Positions 9,633-18,884 of a stretch of DNA of 64,000 bases are shown piece by piece. Under the pieces are notes generated by a model. The model was not told the DNA's origin and did not search any database. It was given only the letters and a program-made list of their open reading frames with translations. The DNA is taken from contig JAJYNX010000018.1 in the NCBI GenBank assembly GCA_021786095.1, positions 25,960-89,959 on the forward strand, in the 5' to 3' direction. The stretch comes from Actinomycetes bacterium (GTDB lineage: Bacteria > Actinomycetota > Acidimicrobiia > Acidimicrobiales > RAAP-2). Each line of letters begins with the position of its first letter. The stretch's first letter is position 1. Both the position numbers and the translations under genes were made by a program.

Positions 9633-10273
9633 CGCAGGAGTCGGCGGCGCGGCCCGTCGAACTCGATCTCGGTCACCGAGGCGTTGTCGGTGCGCAGGCC
9701 CAGGCGCGCGGCCGGATCCTCGCCGTAGAGAATCTTCATGGCCTGCTCGATGACCCCGCCGTGGGACACCACCAGAACTCGCTGGCCGGGGTGTCGTTCG
9801 GCCAGTCGCGCCAGGGCCCGCGCGCAGCGCTCGAAGAACTCGAGACGCGACTCGCCCCCGGGAGCGAAGGGCGCGCGAGGATCCTCACGCCACGCGAGCG
9901 ACCCGTAGCGCTGGGCGACCTCATCCCAGGTCAGACCGTCGGCCGCGCCGGGGCGCAACTCGCACAGGTCGTCGTCGCTCACCGGCGTGAGCCCCGGAGG
10001 CAGAGCCGGCGCCAGAAGCGCCGCGGTCTCGACGGCTCGCGGCAGGGTCGAGGTGTAGAACGCCGACACGTCGTCGAACTCGCCCGAGCGAGCCAGCCGG
10101 TCGCGCAGGGCTCGAACCTGATCACGGCCCCGCGCGGTCAGCGATCCGTCGCCGCGAGCGCCGCCCACGACGCCGTCCACGTTGCAGCGCGCCTCGCCGT
10201 GTCGCACCAGGACCAGGCACGCTCCCGTAGGCGGCGCACCGCGCGTCACGAAGTGCTGCCAGGCCCCGCTCAC
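9575..10273 (-). CDS. Histidine phosphatase / phosphoglycerate mutase family
   Basis: [16 protein letters not shown]...[13 protein letters not shown] start at 10273. Confidence 0.85.
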   Translation of the reverse strand: MSGAWQHFVTRGAPPTGACLVLVRHGEARCNVDGVVGGARGDGSLTARGRDQVRALRDRLARSGEFDDVSAFYTSTLPRAVETAALLAPALPPGLTPVSDDDLCELRPGAADGLTWDEVAQRYGSLAWREDPRAPFAPGGESRLEFFERCARALARLAERHPGQRVLVVSHGGVIEQAMKILYGEDPAARLGLRTDNASVTEIEFDGPRRRLLRYNDVAPLDAPYPRRNSAT

Positions 10274-11703
10274 GCCAGCTCCCCGACGAAGGCTTCCAGT
10301 TGGCGCAGCGTCCGGCACTCGATCACCGCGTCGCAGTAGGGCGCGTACTGGGCGATGACCGAGTCCCCGCTGTCCCAGTACGACCGCGGCTCGGGGTTGA
10401 GCCAGTACAGCGACCGGGCGCGCGCCGCCAGATCCGCCAGGACCTCCGGGCGAGCCTGGTGGTAGTTGTTGCGCGCGTCGCCGAGGATCAGGATCGTGGC
10501 GCGCCGGGTCACGTCGCGGGCGTAGCGATCGTGAAACGTCGACAGCGCGCGCCCGTAGTCCGAGTGACCGTCGACGGCGATGACGTCGGCGTCGGCGTTG
10601 ATGCGAGCCACGGCGTCGGCCGGGTCGTCCACTCCCTCGAAGAGTCGGGTCACCTCGTCGAGGCCGTCGACGAAGACGAAGCTGCGCACCGTGGAGAACT
10701 GCGAGGAGATCGCGTGCACGAGGTGCAGGGTGAAGCGCGCGAAGGACGCCACGGACCCCGAGATGTCGGCGATGACGATGATCTCGGGCTTGGCCGGCCG
10801 AGGCGGCTTGAATCGCAGGTCCAGGGGGACGCCGCCGGTGGACAGGCTGCGCGCCACCGTGCGACGCAGGTCGACCGGGCCGCGGTGGCGGCGTCGGCGA
10901 CGGCGCGCCAGACGGGTCGCCAGCTTGCGGCTGAGAGGGCGCAGGGCCCGCTGGAGTTGGGCCATCTCCTCGCGGTTGGCGTGCATCACGTCGACGTCCT
11001 CGGGGAGGGGGCGGCGCACCGATCGGGCGAGGGTCGGCGCACCTCGATCCTCCACCAGGCGCTGACGAATCTCGCGCTCGACGGCCTCGCGCAGTCGGGC
11101 GATCCGCGCTCGAGCGTCGTCGCGGGCGAGACGTTCGCCGAGTGCGCCGGGTGGCCCGCCACGATCGCGTCCCCACTGGGTGAGGCGCTCCTCGAGCGCC
11201 TCGAGCTCGAGGTTGCGCAGTGTGCGGTACAGGTAGTAGGTCCCACCCACCGGGCGACCGGGCTCAATGCCGGCGTAGCGCGACACCGCGTCGGCCGCGC
11301 CACGACGCAGCATCGTCGAGTCCCCGTCGCGCAGGGCCCGCCACAGCAGCGACGCCAGCTCGTCGGCCGACAGCCGCGAGCCCGCACCGCCGCCCGCACC
11401 GCGCGACGCGCCCGAGCCCGCGGCTCCCGGCGCGTCCGTGTCAGGGTCAGCCGCGCCATCGCCCTCCAACCGCGAATCGAGGTCGGCCACTCGCAGCGAG
11501 AAGAAGATGTCGAAGGCGCGGTGGAAGGTCTCCAGGTGGTCACCGTCCTTGACCAGCGTGGCGGCGAGGGCGGCGCGCAGCAGTTCCCGGTTTCCCAGGT
11601 CGATCAGGCCGATGCAGCGCGCCGCGTCCACGTGCTCACTCAGCGACACCGGGATGCCCGCCTCGCGCAGCTCGCCGACGAACTCGCCGAGAACCCTACG
11701 CAA
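10270..11703 (-). CDS. VWA (CoxE-like) domain protein
   Basis: EIIVIADISGSVASFARFTLHLVHAI (MIDAS-like DxSxS); probable TTG start overlapping the moxR stop. Confidence 0.8.
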   Translation of the reverse strand: MRRVLGEFVGELREAGIPVSLSEHVDAARCIGLIDLGNRELLRAALAATLVKDGDHLETFHRAFDIFFSLRVADLDSRLEGDGAADPDTDAPGAAGSGASRGAGGGAGSRLSADELASLLWRALRDGDSTMLRRGAADAVSRYAGIEPGRPVGGTYYLYRTLRNLELEALEERLTQWGRDRGGPPGALGERLARDDARARIARLREAVEREIRQRLVEDRGAPTLARSVRRPLPEDVDVMHANREEMAQLQRALRPLSRKLATRLARRRRRRHRGPVDLRRTVARSLSTGGVPLDLRFKPPRPAKPEIIVIADISGSVASFARFTLHLVHAISSQFSTVRSFVFVDGLDEVTRLFEGVDDPADAVARINADADVIAVDGHSDYGRALSTFHDRYARDVTRRATILILGDARNNYHQARPEVLADLAARARSLYWLNPEPRSYWDSGDSVIAQYAPYCDAVIECRTLRQLEAFVGELA

Positions 11704-12643
11704 GGGGCCTCGGTCGACCGAGGAGCTCCTTCGCGGCCCTTTCGATGTCACTCTGGTACTTGAGCAGGATGTGCAGAGTCGCCGCGGCGTCCTCGTCGCC
11801 AATCTCCTCGCGCCCGAGCAGCACCAGCGTGCGCGCCCAGTCCAGGGTCTCGGAGACCGAAGGGGCCTTCTTCAGGTCCATCGAGCGAATGGACCGTACG
11901 ACGTGCGCGATCTGGTCGGCCAGTGCGGTCGAGATGCCCGGGACGCGCCGCACGATGATCTCGCGCTCGCGCTCGACGTCGGGGTAGCCGATGTACAGGT
12001 AGAGACAGCGTCGCTTGAGCGCCTCCGAGAGCTCACGAGTGTTGTTGGAGGTCAGAAAGACCATCGGGATCTGAGTAGCGCGCACGGTGCCCAGCTCGGG
12101 AATCGACACCTGGTACTCCGAGAGGATCTCCAGCAGCAACGCCTCGGTCTCCAACTCGACACGATCGACCTCGTCGATCAGCAGCACCACGGGATCGGTG
12201 GCCGAGATCGCCTCGAGCAACGGCCGCGTCAGCAAGAACTCCTCGGCGAAGATGTCCTCCTCGAGGTGCGACCACTCCTCGGGACCCGACCCCTCGGCCC
12301 GACCCGCCTGGATGCGCAACAGCTGCTTGCGGTAGTTCCACTCGTAGAGTGCCTTGGACTCATCGAGGCCCTCGTAGCACTGCAGACGGATCAGTCGCGC
12401 GCCCGTCGCATCCGCCACCGCTTGCGCCAGCGACGTCTTGCCGGTCCCCGCCGGTCCCTCCACCAGGACCGGCTTGGCCAGTCGGTCAGCCAGGTAGACC
12501 ACCGAGGCGATCGCGTCGTCGCTCAGGTACTCCTGGGCGGCCAGCCTCTCACGCACGTCGCCCGGCGAGGCGAATCGCAACGGGGTGACCTCGGTGAGCC
12601 CCAGCCGTCGCGCCACCTCCTCACGAGGGTCGAGGGACGTCAT
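11696..12643 (-). CDS. MoxR-family AAA+ ATPase
   Basis: VLVEGPAGTGKTSLAQAVA (Walker A), LLIDEVDR (Walker B); start at ATG 12643. Confidence 0.9.
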   Translation of the reverse strand: MTSLDPREEVARRLGLTEVTPLRFASPGDVRERLAAQEYLSDDAIASVVYLADRLAKPVLVEGPAGTGKTSLAQAVADATGARLIRLQCYEGLDESKALYEWNYRKQLLRIQAGRAEGSGPEEWSHLEEDIFAEEFLLTRPLLEAISATDPVVLLIDEVDRVELETEALLLEILSEYQVSIPELGTVRATQIPMVFLTSNNTRELSEALKRRCLYLYIGYPDVEREREIIVRRVPGISTALADQIAHVVRSIRSMDLKKAPSVSETLDWARTLVLLGREEIGDEDAAATLHILLKYQSDIERAAKELLGRPRPLA

Positions 12644-13875
12644 CGCACGTGCCCGTCGCCCCGTACGACCCACTTCACGCTGGTGAGCTCGCGCAGGCCC
12701 ATCGGCCCGCGCGCGTGCAACTTCTGGGTGGAGATCCCGACCTCGCCCCCCAGCCCCAACTCGCCCCCGTCCACGAAGCGGGTCGAGGCGTTGACCAGCA
12801 CCGCGGCCGCGTCGACCTGGCGGACCCACTGCTCGGCCCGCGCGGAGTCCTCGGTGACGATCGCCTCGCTGTGGCCCGTGCCGTAGCGCGCGACGTGCTC
12901 GATGGCCTCGTCGATCGACCCCACGACCCGCACCGCCATGATCAGGTCGAGGAACTCGCGGGCGTAGTCCTCCTCGCTCGCGGGACGCGCGTCCACCAGG
13001 ACCGCGCGCGACTCCTCGTCGGCGCGCCACTCCACCTCGGGCATGGCCGCCGCCATCGCCGGGAGGAATCGCGCGGCCAGTGCGCGGTGTACGAGCACGG
13101 TCTCGGCGGCGTTGCACACCCCGGGCCGCGACGTCTTGGCGTTGCGCACGATCGCCACCGCTCGCTCCAGATCCGCGGACTCGTCGACGTAGACGTGGCA
13201 GTTTCCGTCACCGTCGAGGACGTAGGGAACCCGCGCGTGCTCGCGCATCGCGGCGATCAGGCTCGGGCCGCCGCGCGGAATGAGACAGTCGAGCACCCCG
13301 GTGAGACCCATGAACTGTGCGGCGGCCTCGTGGGAGACGTCCTCCACCAGGCTGACCGCCTCGACCGGCAGGTCCTGGCGTGCGAGGGCCTCGTGCCACA
13401 GATTCACGATGAACCGATTGGTCGCCAGGGCCGACGCCGATCCGCGCAGGAAGGCGGCGTTGCCGCTACGCACGCAGAGCCCCGCCACGTCGCTGGTCAC
13501 GTTGGGACGGTTCTCGTAGATCACGCCCACCACCCCCAGGGGGACGCGCACGCGTTCGACGCGCAGCCCATTGGGACGCGTGTCGCGCGCCACCACCTCG
13601 AACAGCGGATCGGCTAACGCCGCCACGTCGCGCAGCGCCGCGGCCATCGACGCCACGCGCTCGAGGGTCAGGGTGAGTCGATCACGCCCCGCCCCACCGT
13701 CGGCGTAGCTCGCCACCTCGGTCGCGTTCAGCGCCACGAGGTCGTCGCCACGCTCCTCGAGCGAACGGGCCACGTCGAGCAGGACCGCCCGACGTGCGCC
13801 ATCGCTCGCCTGGGCGAGACGCACCGCCGCCGCACGCACCGCCCGGCCCTGCTCCTCGAGTGCGCTCACCACCAC
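12640..13875 (-). CDS. proA: Gamma-glutamyl phosphate reductase
   Basis: GVIYENRPNVTSDVAGLCVRSGNAAFLRG; next to proB. Confidence 0.93.
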   Translation of the reverse strand: MVVSALEEQGRAVRAAAVRLAQASDGARRAVLLDVARSLEERGDDLVALNATEVASYADGGAGRDRLTLTLERVASMAAALRDVAALADPLFEVVARDTRPNGLRVERVRVPLGVVGVIYENRPNVTSDVAGLCVRSGNAAFLRGSASALATNRFIVNLWHEALARQDLPVEAVSLVEDVSHEAAAQFMGLTGVLDCLIPRGGPSLIAAMREHARVPYVLDGDGNCHVYVDESADLERAVAIVRNAKTSRPGVCNAAETVLVHRALAARFLPAMAAAMPEVEWRADEESRAVLVDARPASEEDYAREFLDLIMAVRVVGSIDEAIEHVARYGTGHSEAIVTEDSARAEQWVRQVDAAAVLVNASTRFVDGGELGLGGEVGISTQKLHARGPMGLRELTSVKWVVRGDGHVR

Positions 13876-13894
13876 TCGTTCAGCGTAGTGGTGC

Positions 13895-14959
13895 TCACGC
13901 CCGGCGTAGGAGGACCAGGTCGTCGCGGTGCACCACGACGTCGTCCTCGGCGAAGCGGTCGGCACTCACCCGTGCCAAGCCCTTGGCGACCAGCACCCCG
14001 TCGGGGCCGCGCACGTCTACCGCGTCCCCCTCGGCGAAGGAGCCCTCGTGGGAGACGACGCCCACCCGCAGCAGGCTGCGGCCGTGGTTCTCCAGAGCTT
14101 GCATCGCGCCCTGATTGATGTAGAGCGTCCCGTGAGCAGCCACCGCGAAGGCGATCCAGGCCTTCCGCGCCGAGAGCCGCTCACGTCGAGCCCGAAACAC
14201 GGTGCCCGACCCGGGCACCTCGTCGATCGCGCGCGCCAGCGAGCCGCTGGCTCGCGCGGGCGCCACCACAGTGGTGACCCCCGACCAGGTCGCCATGCGC
14301 GCCGCGGCGAGCTTCGAGGCCATGCCGCCGCTGCCGACACCCGAGGTGCTGGCTCCCGCCAGCGAGAGGATCGTCGCGTCGAAACTGGTCACCTCCTCGA
14401 TCAGGGTGGCCGCCGGGTCGAGTCGCGGATCCGCGCTGAGCAGGCCGTCGGTGTCGGTGAGCAGGACCAGGTGCGACGCCACCACCAGGTTGGCGACCAG
14501 CGCCGCCAGGCGATCATTGTCGCCGAAGCGGATCTCCTCGTCGGCGACGGCGTCGTTCTCGTTGACGATGGGGACCACGCCCAGCGCCTCCAGAGCGTCG
14601 AGGGTACGTCGGGCGTGCAGGTACTGACCACGGTGCGAGAAGTCCAGTGGTGCGAGCAGCACCTGGCCGACGCTGGCCGAGCACTCGGCGAACGCGTTGC
14701 GCCAGGCGTGCATGAGCAGAGGCTGGCCCACCGCGGACACCGCCTGGAGGGTCACCGCGTCGGTGGGTCTCGCCCGACCCGCCCCGACCTCCGTCCAGCC
14801 GGCGGTGATCGCCCCGGAGGTGACCACGACGACGAACCAGCCCCGAGCACGCAGGTCGACGACGTCCTGGGCGATCTGGACCAGGGTCGGATAGTCGACG
14901 TCGCCGTGGGAATCGGTGACCGACGTCGTGCCGATCTTGACGACGGCCCTACGCGTCAT
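13895..14959 (-). CDS. proB: Glutamate 5-kinase (with PUA domain)
   Basis: MTRRAVVKIGTTSVTD...VGSGGMASKLAAARMA. Confidence 0.93.
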   Translation of the reverse strand: MTRRAVVKIGTTSVTDSHGDVDYPTLVQIAQDVVDLRARGWFVVVVTSGAITAGWTEVGAGRARPTDAVTLQAVSAVGQPLLMHAWRNAFAECSASVGQVLLAPLDFSHRGQYLHARRTLDALEALGVVPIVNENDAVADEEIRFGDNDRLAALVANLVVASHLVLLTDTDGLLSADPRLDPAATLIEEVTSFDATILSLAGASTSGVGSGGMASKLAAARMATWSGVTTVVAPARASGSLARAIDEVPGSGTVFRARRERLSARKAWIAFAVAAHGTLYINQGAMQALENHGRSLLRVGVVSHEGSFAEGDAVDVRGPDGVLVAKGLARVSADRFAEDDVVVHRDDLVLLRRA

Positions 14960-16322
14960 CGCCCTCCTGGTCGACCGACACGTCGTCCAGGCGCCCGTGA
15001 CGCGCCAGACGCTCGCGGCGCGTCGCGCGGTGATGACCCCGATCGAGTCCGGCGCCCGCGTCGTCGCGCCACCACTCGAAGGTCAGCGCGCCGACGGTGA
15101 CCAGGTCGCCGTCGCGCACACCCGCCCGGCCGAGCAGCCGGTCCACCCCGAGGTCGCGCAGGCGACGCACGATCTCCGCCAGCGCCTCGTCGTCGGTGAG
15201 ATCCTGGAAGCGCACGGCGCGTAGCGCCGGGCGACCCTGCACGCACCACTCGCGGGGACCCAGGCGCTCGACGACGACCTCGTCGGGCACCGGACGGTGC
15301 ACCACTACCTCGTGGGTGGCGAGGGCCGCCTCGCTCGCTCGCGCGTCGCTCACCCTCGCCGCCATCGCCGTGACGAGGGCGCCGACGCCCTGGCCGGTGA
15401 CCGACGACACGGTCGCGACACCGGGCATCTCGTACGCGGCGACGTCGTCCTTGGAACCAACCACCAGTCGCGGACGCTCGAGCAACTCGGCGCGATACTC
15501 CCCGAGCTCGCCCAGCAGCACCTCCAGTTGGTCCTCAGGACTCAGGGGGGCCGCCTCGGACAGGTCGAGCAGGACGCACAGGACCCGCGCACGCTCCACG
15601 TGACGCAAGAAGTCGTGGCCGAGCCCGCGACCCTGGGCGGCACCCTCGATCAAGCCGGGGATGTCGGCGACGACGAACTCGGTGACGTCCTCGGGCCGCG
15701 ACGCGCGCCGTCCGACCCGCACGACCCCCAGGTTGGGCACCAGGGTCGTAAAGGGGTAGTCCGCGATCTTGGGGCGCGCCGCCGAAATCCGCGCGATCAG
15801 CGTCGACTTACCCACGTTGGGGAACCCGATCAGCGCCACGTCGGCCTGCAACTTGAGCTCCAGGTCGTACCAGCGCTCCTGGCCCCGCTCGCCCTGCTCG
15901 GCGAAGGCCGGAGCCCGGCGGCGATTGGAGAGGAAGCGGGCGTTGCCGGCGCCACCTAGACCCCCCTCCGCCGCGAGCCACCGGTCCCCGGGACCGGCCA
16001 GGTCGACCAGTACGGTTCCGTCACGATCGTGCACCACGGTGCCCACCGGCACCTTCACGACCAACTCCTCGCCGCGCGCCCCGTGTTGACGCTTGGACGT
16101 GCCGTGATGACCGTCGGTGGCGCGGCGAAAGGGATGATCACGGAAACCCAGCAGGGAGGCCTGGTTCGGGTCGGCCACTAGCCACACGTCCCCGCCGCGA
16201 CCGCCGTCGCCGCCGTCGGGTCCGCCCTTCGCGACGTGCGCCTCGCGCCGAAAGCTCACGCACCCCGCCCCGCCGTCGCCAGCCTTGGCGTGCAGTTGGG
16301 CGGCGTCGACGAAGGATGACAC
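14949..16322 (-). CDS. obg: Obg-family GTPase
   Basis: FVDAAQLHAKAGDGGAGCVSFRREAHV; GFPNVGKSTLI. Confidence 0.95.
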   Translation of the reverse strand: MSSFVDAAQLHAKAGDGGAGCVSFRREAHVAKGGPDGGDGGRGGDVWLVADPNQASLLGFRDHPFRRATDGHHGTSKRQHGARGEELVVKVPVGTVVHDRDGTVLVDLAGPGDRWLAAEGGLGGAGNARFLSNRRRAPAFAEQGERGQERWYDLELKLQADVALIGFPNVGKSTLIARISAARPKIADYPFTTLVPNLGVVRVGRRASRPEDVTEFVVADIPGLIEGAAQGRGLGHDFLRHVERARVLCVLLDLSEAAPLSPEDQLEVLLGELGEYRAELLERPRLVVGSKDDVAAYEMPGVATVSSVTGQGVGALVTAMAARVSDARASEAALATHEVVVHRPVPDEVVVERLGPREWCVQGRPALRAVRFQDLTDDEALAEIVRRLRDLGVDRLLGRAGVRDGDLVTVGALTFEWWRDDAGAGLDRGHHRATRRERLARHGRLDDVSVDQEGDDA

Positions 16323-16349
16323 AGCGCCATCCTACGGGGGGTGGCGTCG

Positions 16350-17720
16350 CTAGCCCACCAACTCCCCCACCGCGGCGTCGAAGACCGCCTGATGGCGGGC
16401 CACCTGCGCCGCGGTGGTCGCCGGGCACATGAGCGCCATGTTGTGAAACGGGGTGAGCAGCACCCCGCGATTCGTGCCGTAGAGGTGCAGGTAGCTCTCA
16501 AGGGCGGGATCGGCGCTGCGCGCGGACTCCCCCCCGTTGCGCGGCGCGGGCGACGCGAAGCGGTACTCGCAGCGCGCCCCCAGCTGGCGCACCGACCAGG
16601 GGAGGTCGAATCGCTCGATCGTGGACGCCACACCCTCGGCGAAGGACGTCGCCAGCATCTCCATGGGGACGAAGGCCTCGTCGGTCAGGACCTCGCCCAG
16701 CACCGCCCGCATGGCCGCCAGGCTGAGCGCGTTGCCGGCGAGCGTGCCCCCGACGCCGCCGACGTCCGCGATGTCGACGTCGTCGCGCGCCACCGTGCGC
16801 AGCACACGGTCGGCCAGCTCCGCGGTGAGCCCGTAGGCCCCGCACGCCACCCCTCCGCCCAGGGACTTACCGATGGTCAGGGCGTCGGGGCGCAGCGCGA
16901 AGCGGCGCGTCGCGCCCCCGGGGCCCGCCGAGAACGTGTGCGTCTCGTCGATCACCAGCAACGTGCCGGTCGCGTCGCACAGCTCGCGCACCCCCTCCAG
17001 GAAGCCCGGCTCGGCCAGCACGATGCCGATATTGGTCATGGCGGGCTCGGTCAGCACCGCGGCGACGTCCCCGGCCGCGAGCTCGCGCTCCAGCGCCGCC
17101 AGGTCGTTGAACTCGACCACGCGCGTCGTCGTGGTCGGGTCCACGGCCGGGCCGACGTTGCCCGGGCGTGAGACGGGCCGACCGTCGTGGTCGACGACCA
17201 CGAACGACTCGTCGACCGTTCCGTGGTAGGAGTAGGAGAACACCAGGACCTTGGGCCGACCCGTCACCAAGCGAGCCAGGCGCAGGATCCACCGGTTGGC
17301 GTCGGTGGCCGAGAGCGTGAACGACCACCGGGCGAGACCGAAGCGCCGCGACAGCTCCGCGGCGACCCACTGCGCGTCCTCGTTGGGCAGCATCGTCGTG
17401 ACCCCGCCCAGCACCCCCGCGCGCCGGGCCAGGGCGTCCACCAACGGCGCCGGCGAGTGCCCCGCCATCGCCCCGGTGTCGCCCAGGGAGAAGTCGATCA
17501 GCTCGTGCCCGTCGACGTCGGTGATCGTGGCGCCGCGCGCGCGCTCGAAGGACAGGGGGAATCCGCCCGCCCACATCGTCATCCAGGTCATGGGGACCTT
17601 GGCGAACAGGTGCGTGGAGGCCTCGAACTGCGCGCGCGAGCGAGGGTGCGAGGCCTCGTAGGTCGCGACCTCGCGCGCGCGCAGCGCCGCCAGACGGGAC
17701 CGATCCAGGTGGTTCATCAT
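16350..17720 (-). CDS. Class III aminotransferase, glutamate-1-semialdehyde aminomutase-like
   Basis: PLP-lysine motif LTIGKSLGGGVACGAYG; LLVIDETHTF. Confidence 0.8.
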   Translation of the reverse strand: MMNHLDRSRLAALRAREVATYEASHPRSRAQFEASTHLFAKVPMTWMTMWAGGFPLSFERARGATITDVDGHELIDFSLGDTGAMAGHSPAPLVDALARRAGVLGGVTTMLPNEDAQWVAAELSRRFGLARWSFTLSATDANRWILRLARLVTGRPKVLVFSYSYHGTVDESFVVVDHDGRPVSRPGNVGPAVDPTTTTRVVEFNDLAALERELAAGDVAAVLTEPAMTNIGIVLAEPGFLEGVRELCDATGTLLVIDETHTFSAGPGGATRRFALRPDALTIGKSLGGGVACGAYGLTAELADRVLRTVARDDVDIADVGGVGGTLAGNALSLAAMRAVLGEVLTDEAFVPMEMLATSFAEGVASTIERFDLPWSVRQLGARCEYRFASPAPRNGGESARSADPALESYLHLYGTNRGVLLTPFHNMALMCPATTAAQVARHQAVFDAAVGELVG

Positions 17721-17925
17721 CGGCCCATCGTAGGGCGCGACACTCGCGGGGCCGGGCTGGAGTGCCGTGAAAATTCGGCTGACGAGGGTTTTCTCACTAC
17801 GAGTCACCCCGGAATGTGTGAAAATTTAGGGAAAATCCCCGACCAGGCCCACCCGGTCGATAAAGATGGACCCGGTAGCTGGGAAATCTCCCGGTCCATT
17901 TCAACCAAGAGCAAGGAGTCGACCG

Positions 17926-18204
17926 GTGAACAAGGCCGAGTTGGTAGAAGCAATTGTTGCTGAGAGTGGCGCGACCAAGAACACGGTGGCTGAGGTCCTC
18001 AAGGCGTTCGAGGACGTCGTCGTCTCGAACGTGACGCGCGGCGAGAAGGTCGTCCTGTCGGGTTTCCTCTCGTTCGAGCGCGTCGAGCGCAAGGCGCGCA
18101 CCGCGCGCAACCCCCAGACGGGCGAGCCGATCGAGGTGAAGGCGTCGCGGGCGCCCAAGGTGTCCATCGGCTCAACCTTCAAGAAGCAGGTCAAGGGCCT
18201 CTAA
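17926..18204 (+). CDS. hup: HU-family DNA-binding protein
   Basis: VNKAELVEAIVAESGATKNTVAEVLKAF...GFLSFERVERKARTARNPQTGEPI; AAGGAG upstream of GTG 17926. Confidence 0.93.
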   Translation: MNKAELVEAIVAESGATKNTVAEVLKAFEDVVVSNVTRGEKVVLSGFLSFERVERKARTARNPQTGEPIEVKASRAPKVSIGSTFKKQVKGL

Positions 18205-18210
18205 CCCCCG

Positions 18211-18251
18211 ACACAAAAGCCCCCCGGACGAGGTCCGGGGGGCTTTTGTGT
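18211..18251. terminator. Bidirectional Rho-independent terminator between convergent hup and rpmA
   Basis: Perfect 19-bp inverted repeat ACACAAAAGCCCCCCGGAC-GAG-GTCCGGGGGGCTTTTGTGT. Confidence 0.95.
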
Positions 18252-18271
18252 GCCCGAAACGGGCGACGTGG

Positions 18272-18523
18272 TCAGTCGGTCAGCACGTCGACCAGTTTGC
18301 GTCCGGCCCGGAAGCCGAACTTCACGGTGCCCGCGCTCAGCGCGAAGAGCGTGTCGTCCTTGCCGATCCCCACGTTGCGCCCGGGGTGGAAACGCGTGCC
18401 GCGCTGGCGCACGATGATGCTGCCGGACTGCACGAGCGTACCGTCGAAGGTCTTGACGCCCAGTCGCTGCGCGTTCGAGTCACGGCCGTTGCGGGTGGAA
18501 CCGCCACCTTTGGTCTTGGACAC
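18272..18523 (-). CDS. rpmA: 50S ribosomal protein L27
   Basis: [24 protein letters not shown]. Confidence 0.96.
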   Translation of the reverse strand: MSKTKGGGSTRNGRDSNAQRLGVKTFDGTLVQSGSIIVRQRGTRFHPGRNVGIGKDDTLFALSAGTVKFGFRAGRKLVDVLTD

Positions 18524-18532
18524 GAGTCCTCC

Positions 18533-18844
18533 TTAGTCCTGCGCCGAGATCTTCGTGATCTCGACGGTCGAATACTTCTGGCGGTGGCCCCAGCGACGCC
18601 GCTGGTTCGCCTTGGGCTTGTAGGTGAGGCCCCGGATCTTGGGCCCCTTCTCCTCGCCCACGATCGTGGCGGTCACGGTCGCCCCCCTCAGCGCGGGACC
18701 GGCGACCACCTGGTCGCCGTCCACGAGGAGAACCGGCTGGAACTGGACGGCGGTGCCCACCTCTTCGGAGCGTCGATCGACGCGGACAACTTGGCCCTCG
18801 CTCACGCGCTCTTGTGATGTGCCCACTCGGATGACGGCGTACAT
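18533..18844 (-). CDS. rplU: 50S ribosomal protein L21
   Basis: MYAVIRVGTSQERVSEGQVVRVD; adjacent to rpmA. Confidence 0.95.
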   Translation of the reverse strand: MYAVIRVGTSQERVSEGQVVRVDRRSEEVGTAVQFQPVLLVDGDQVVAGPALRGATVTATIVGEEKGPKIRGLTYKPKANQRRRWGHRQKYSTVEITKISAQD

Positions 18845-18884
18845 AGGAGTACCATCCTAGCAAACCCCACCACCGGCTCGGACC

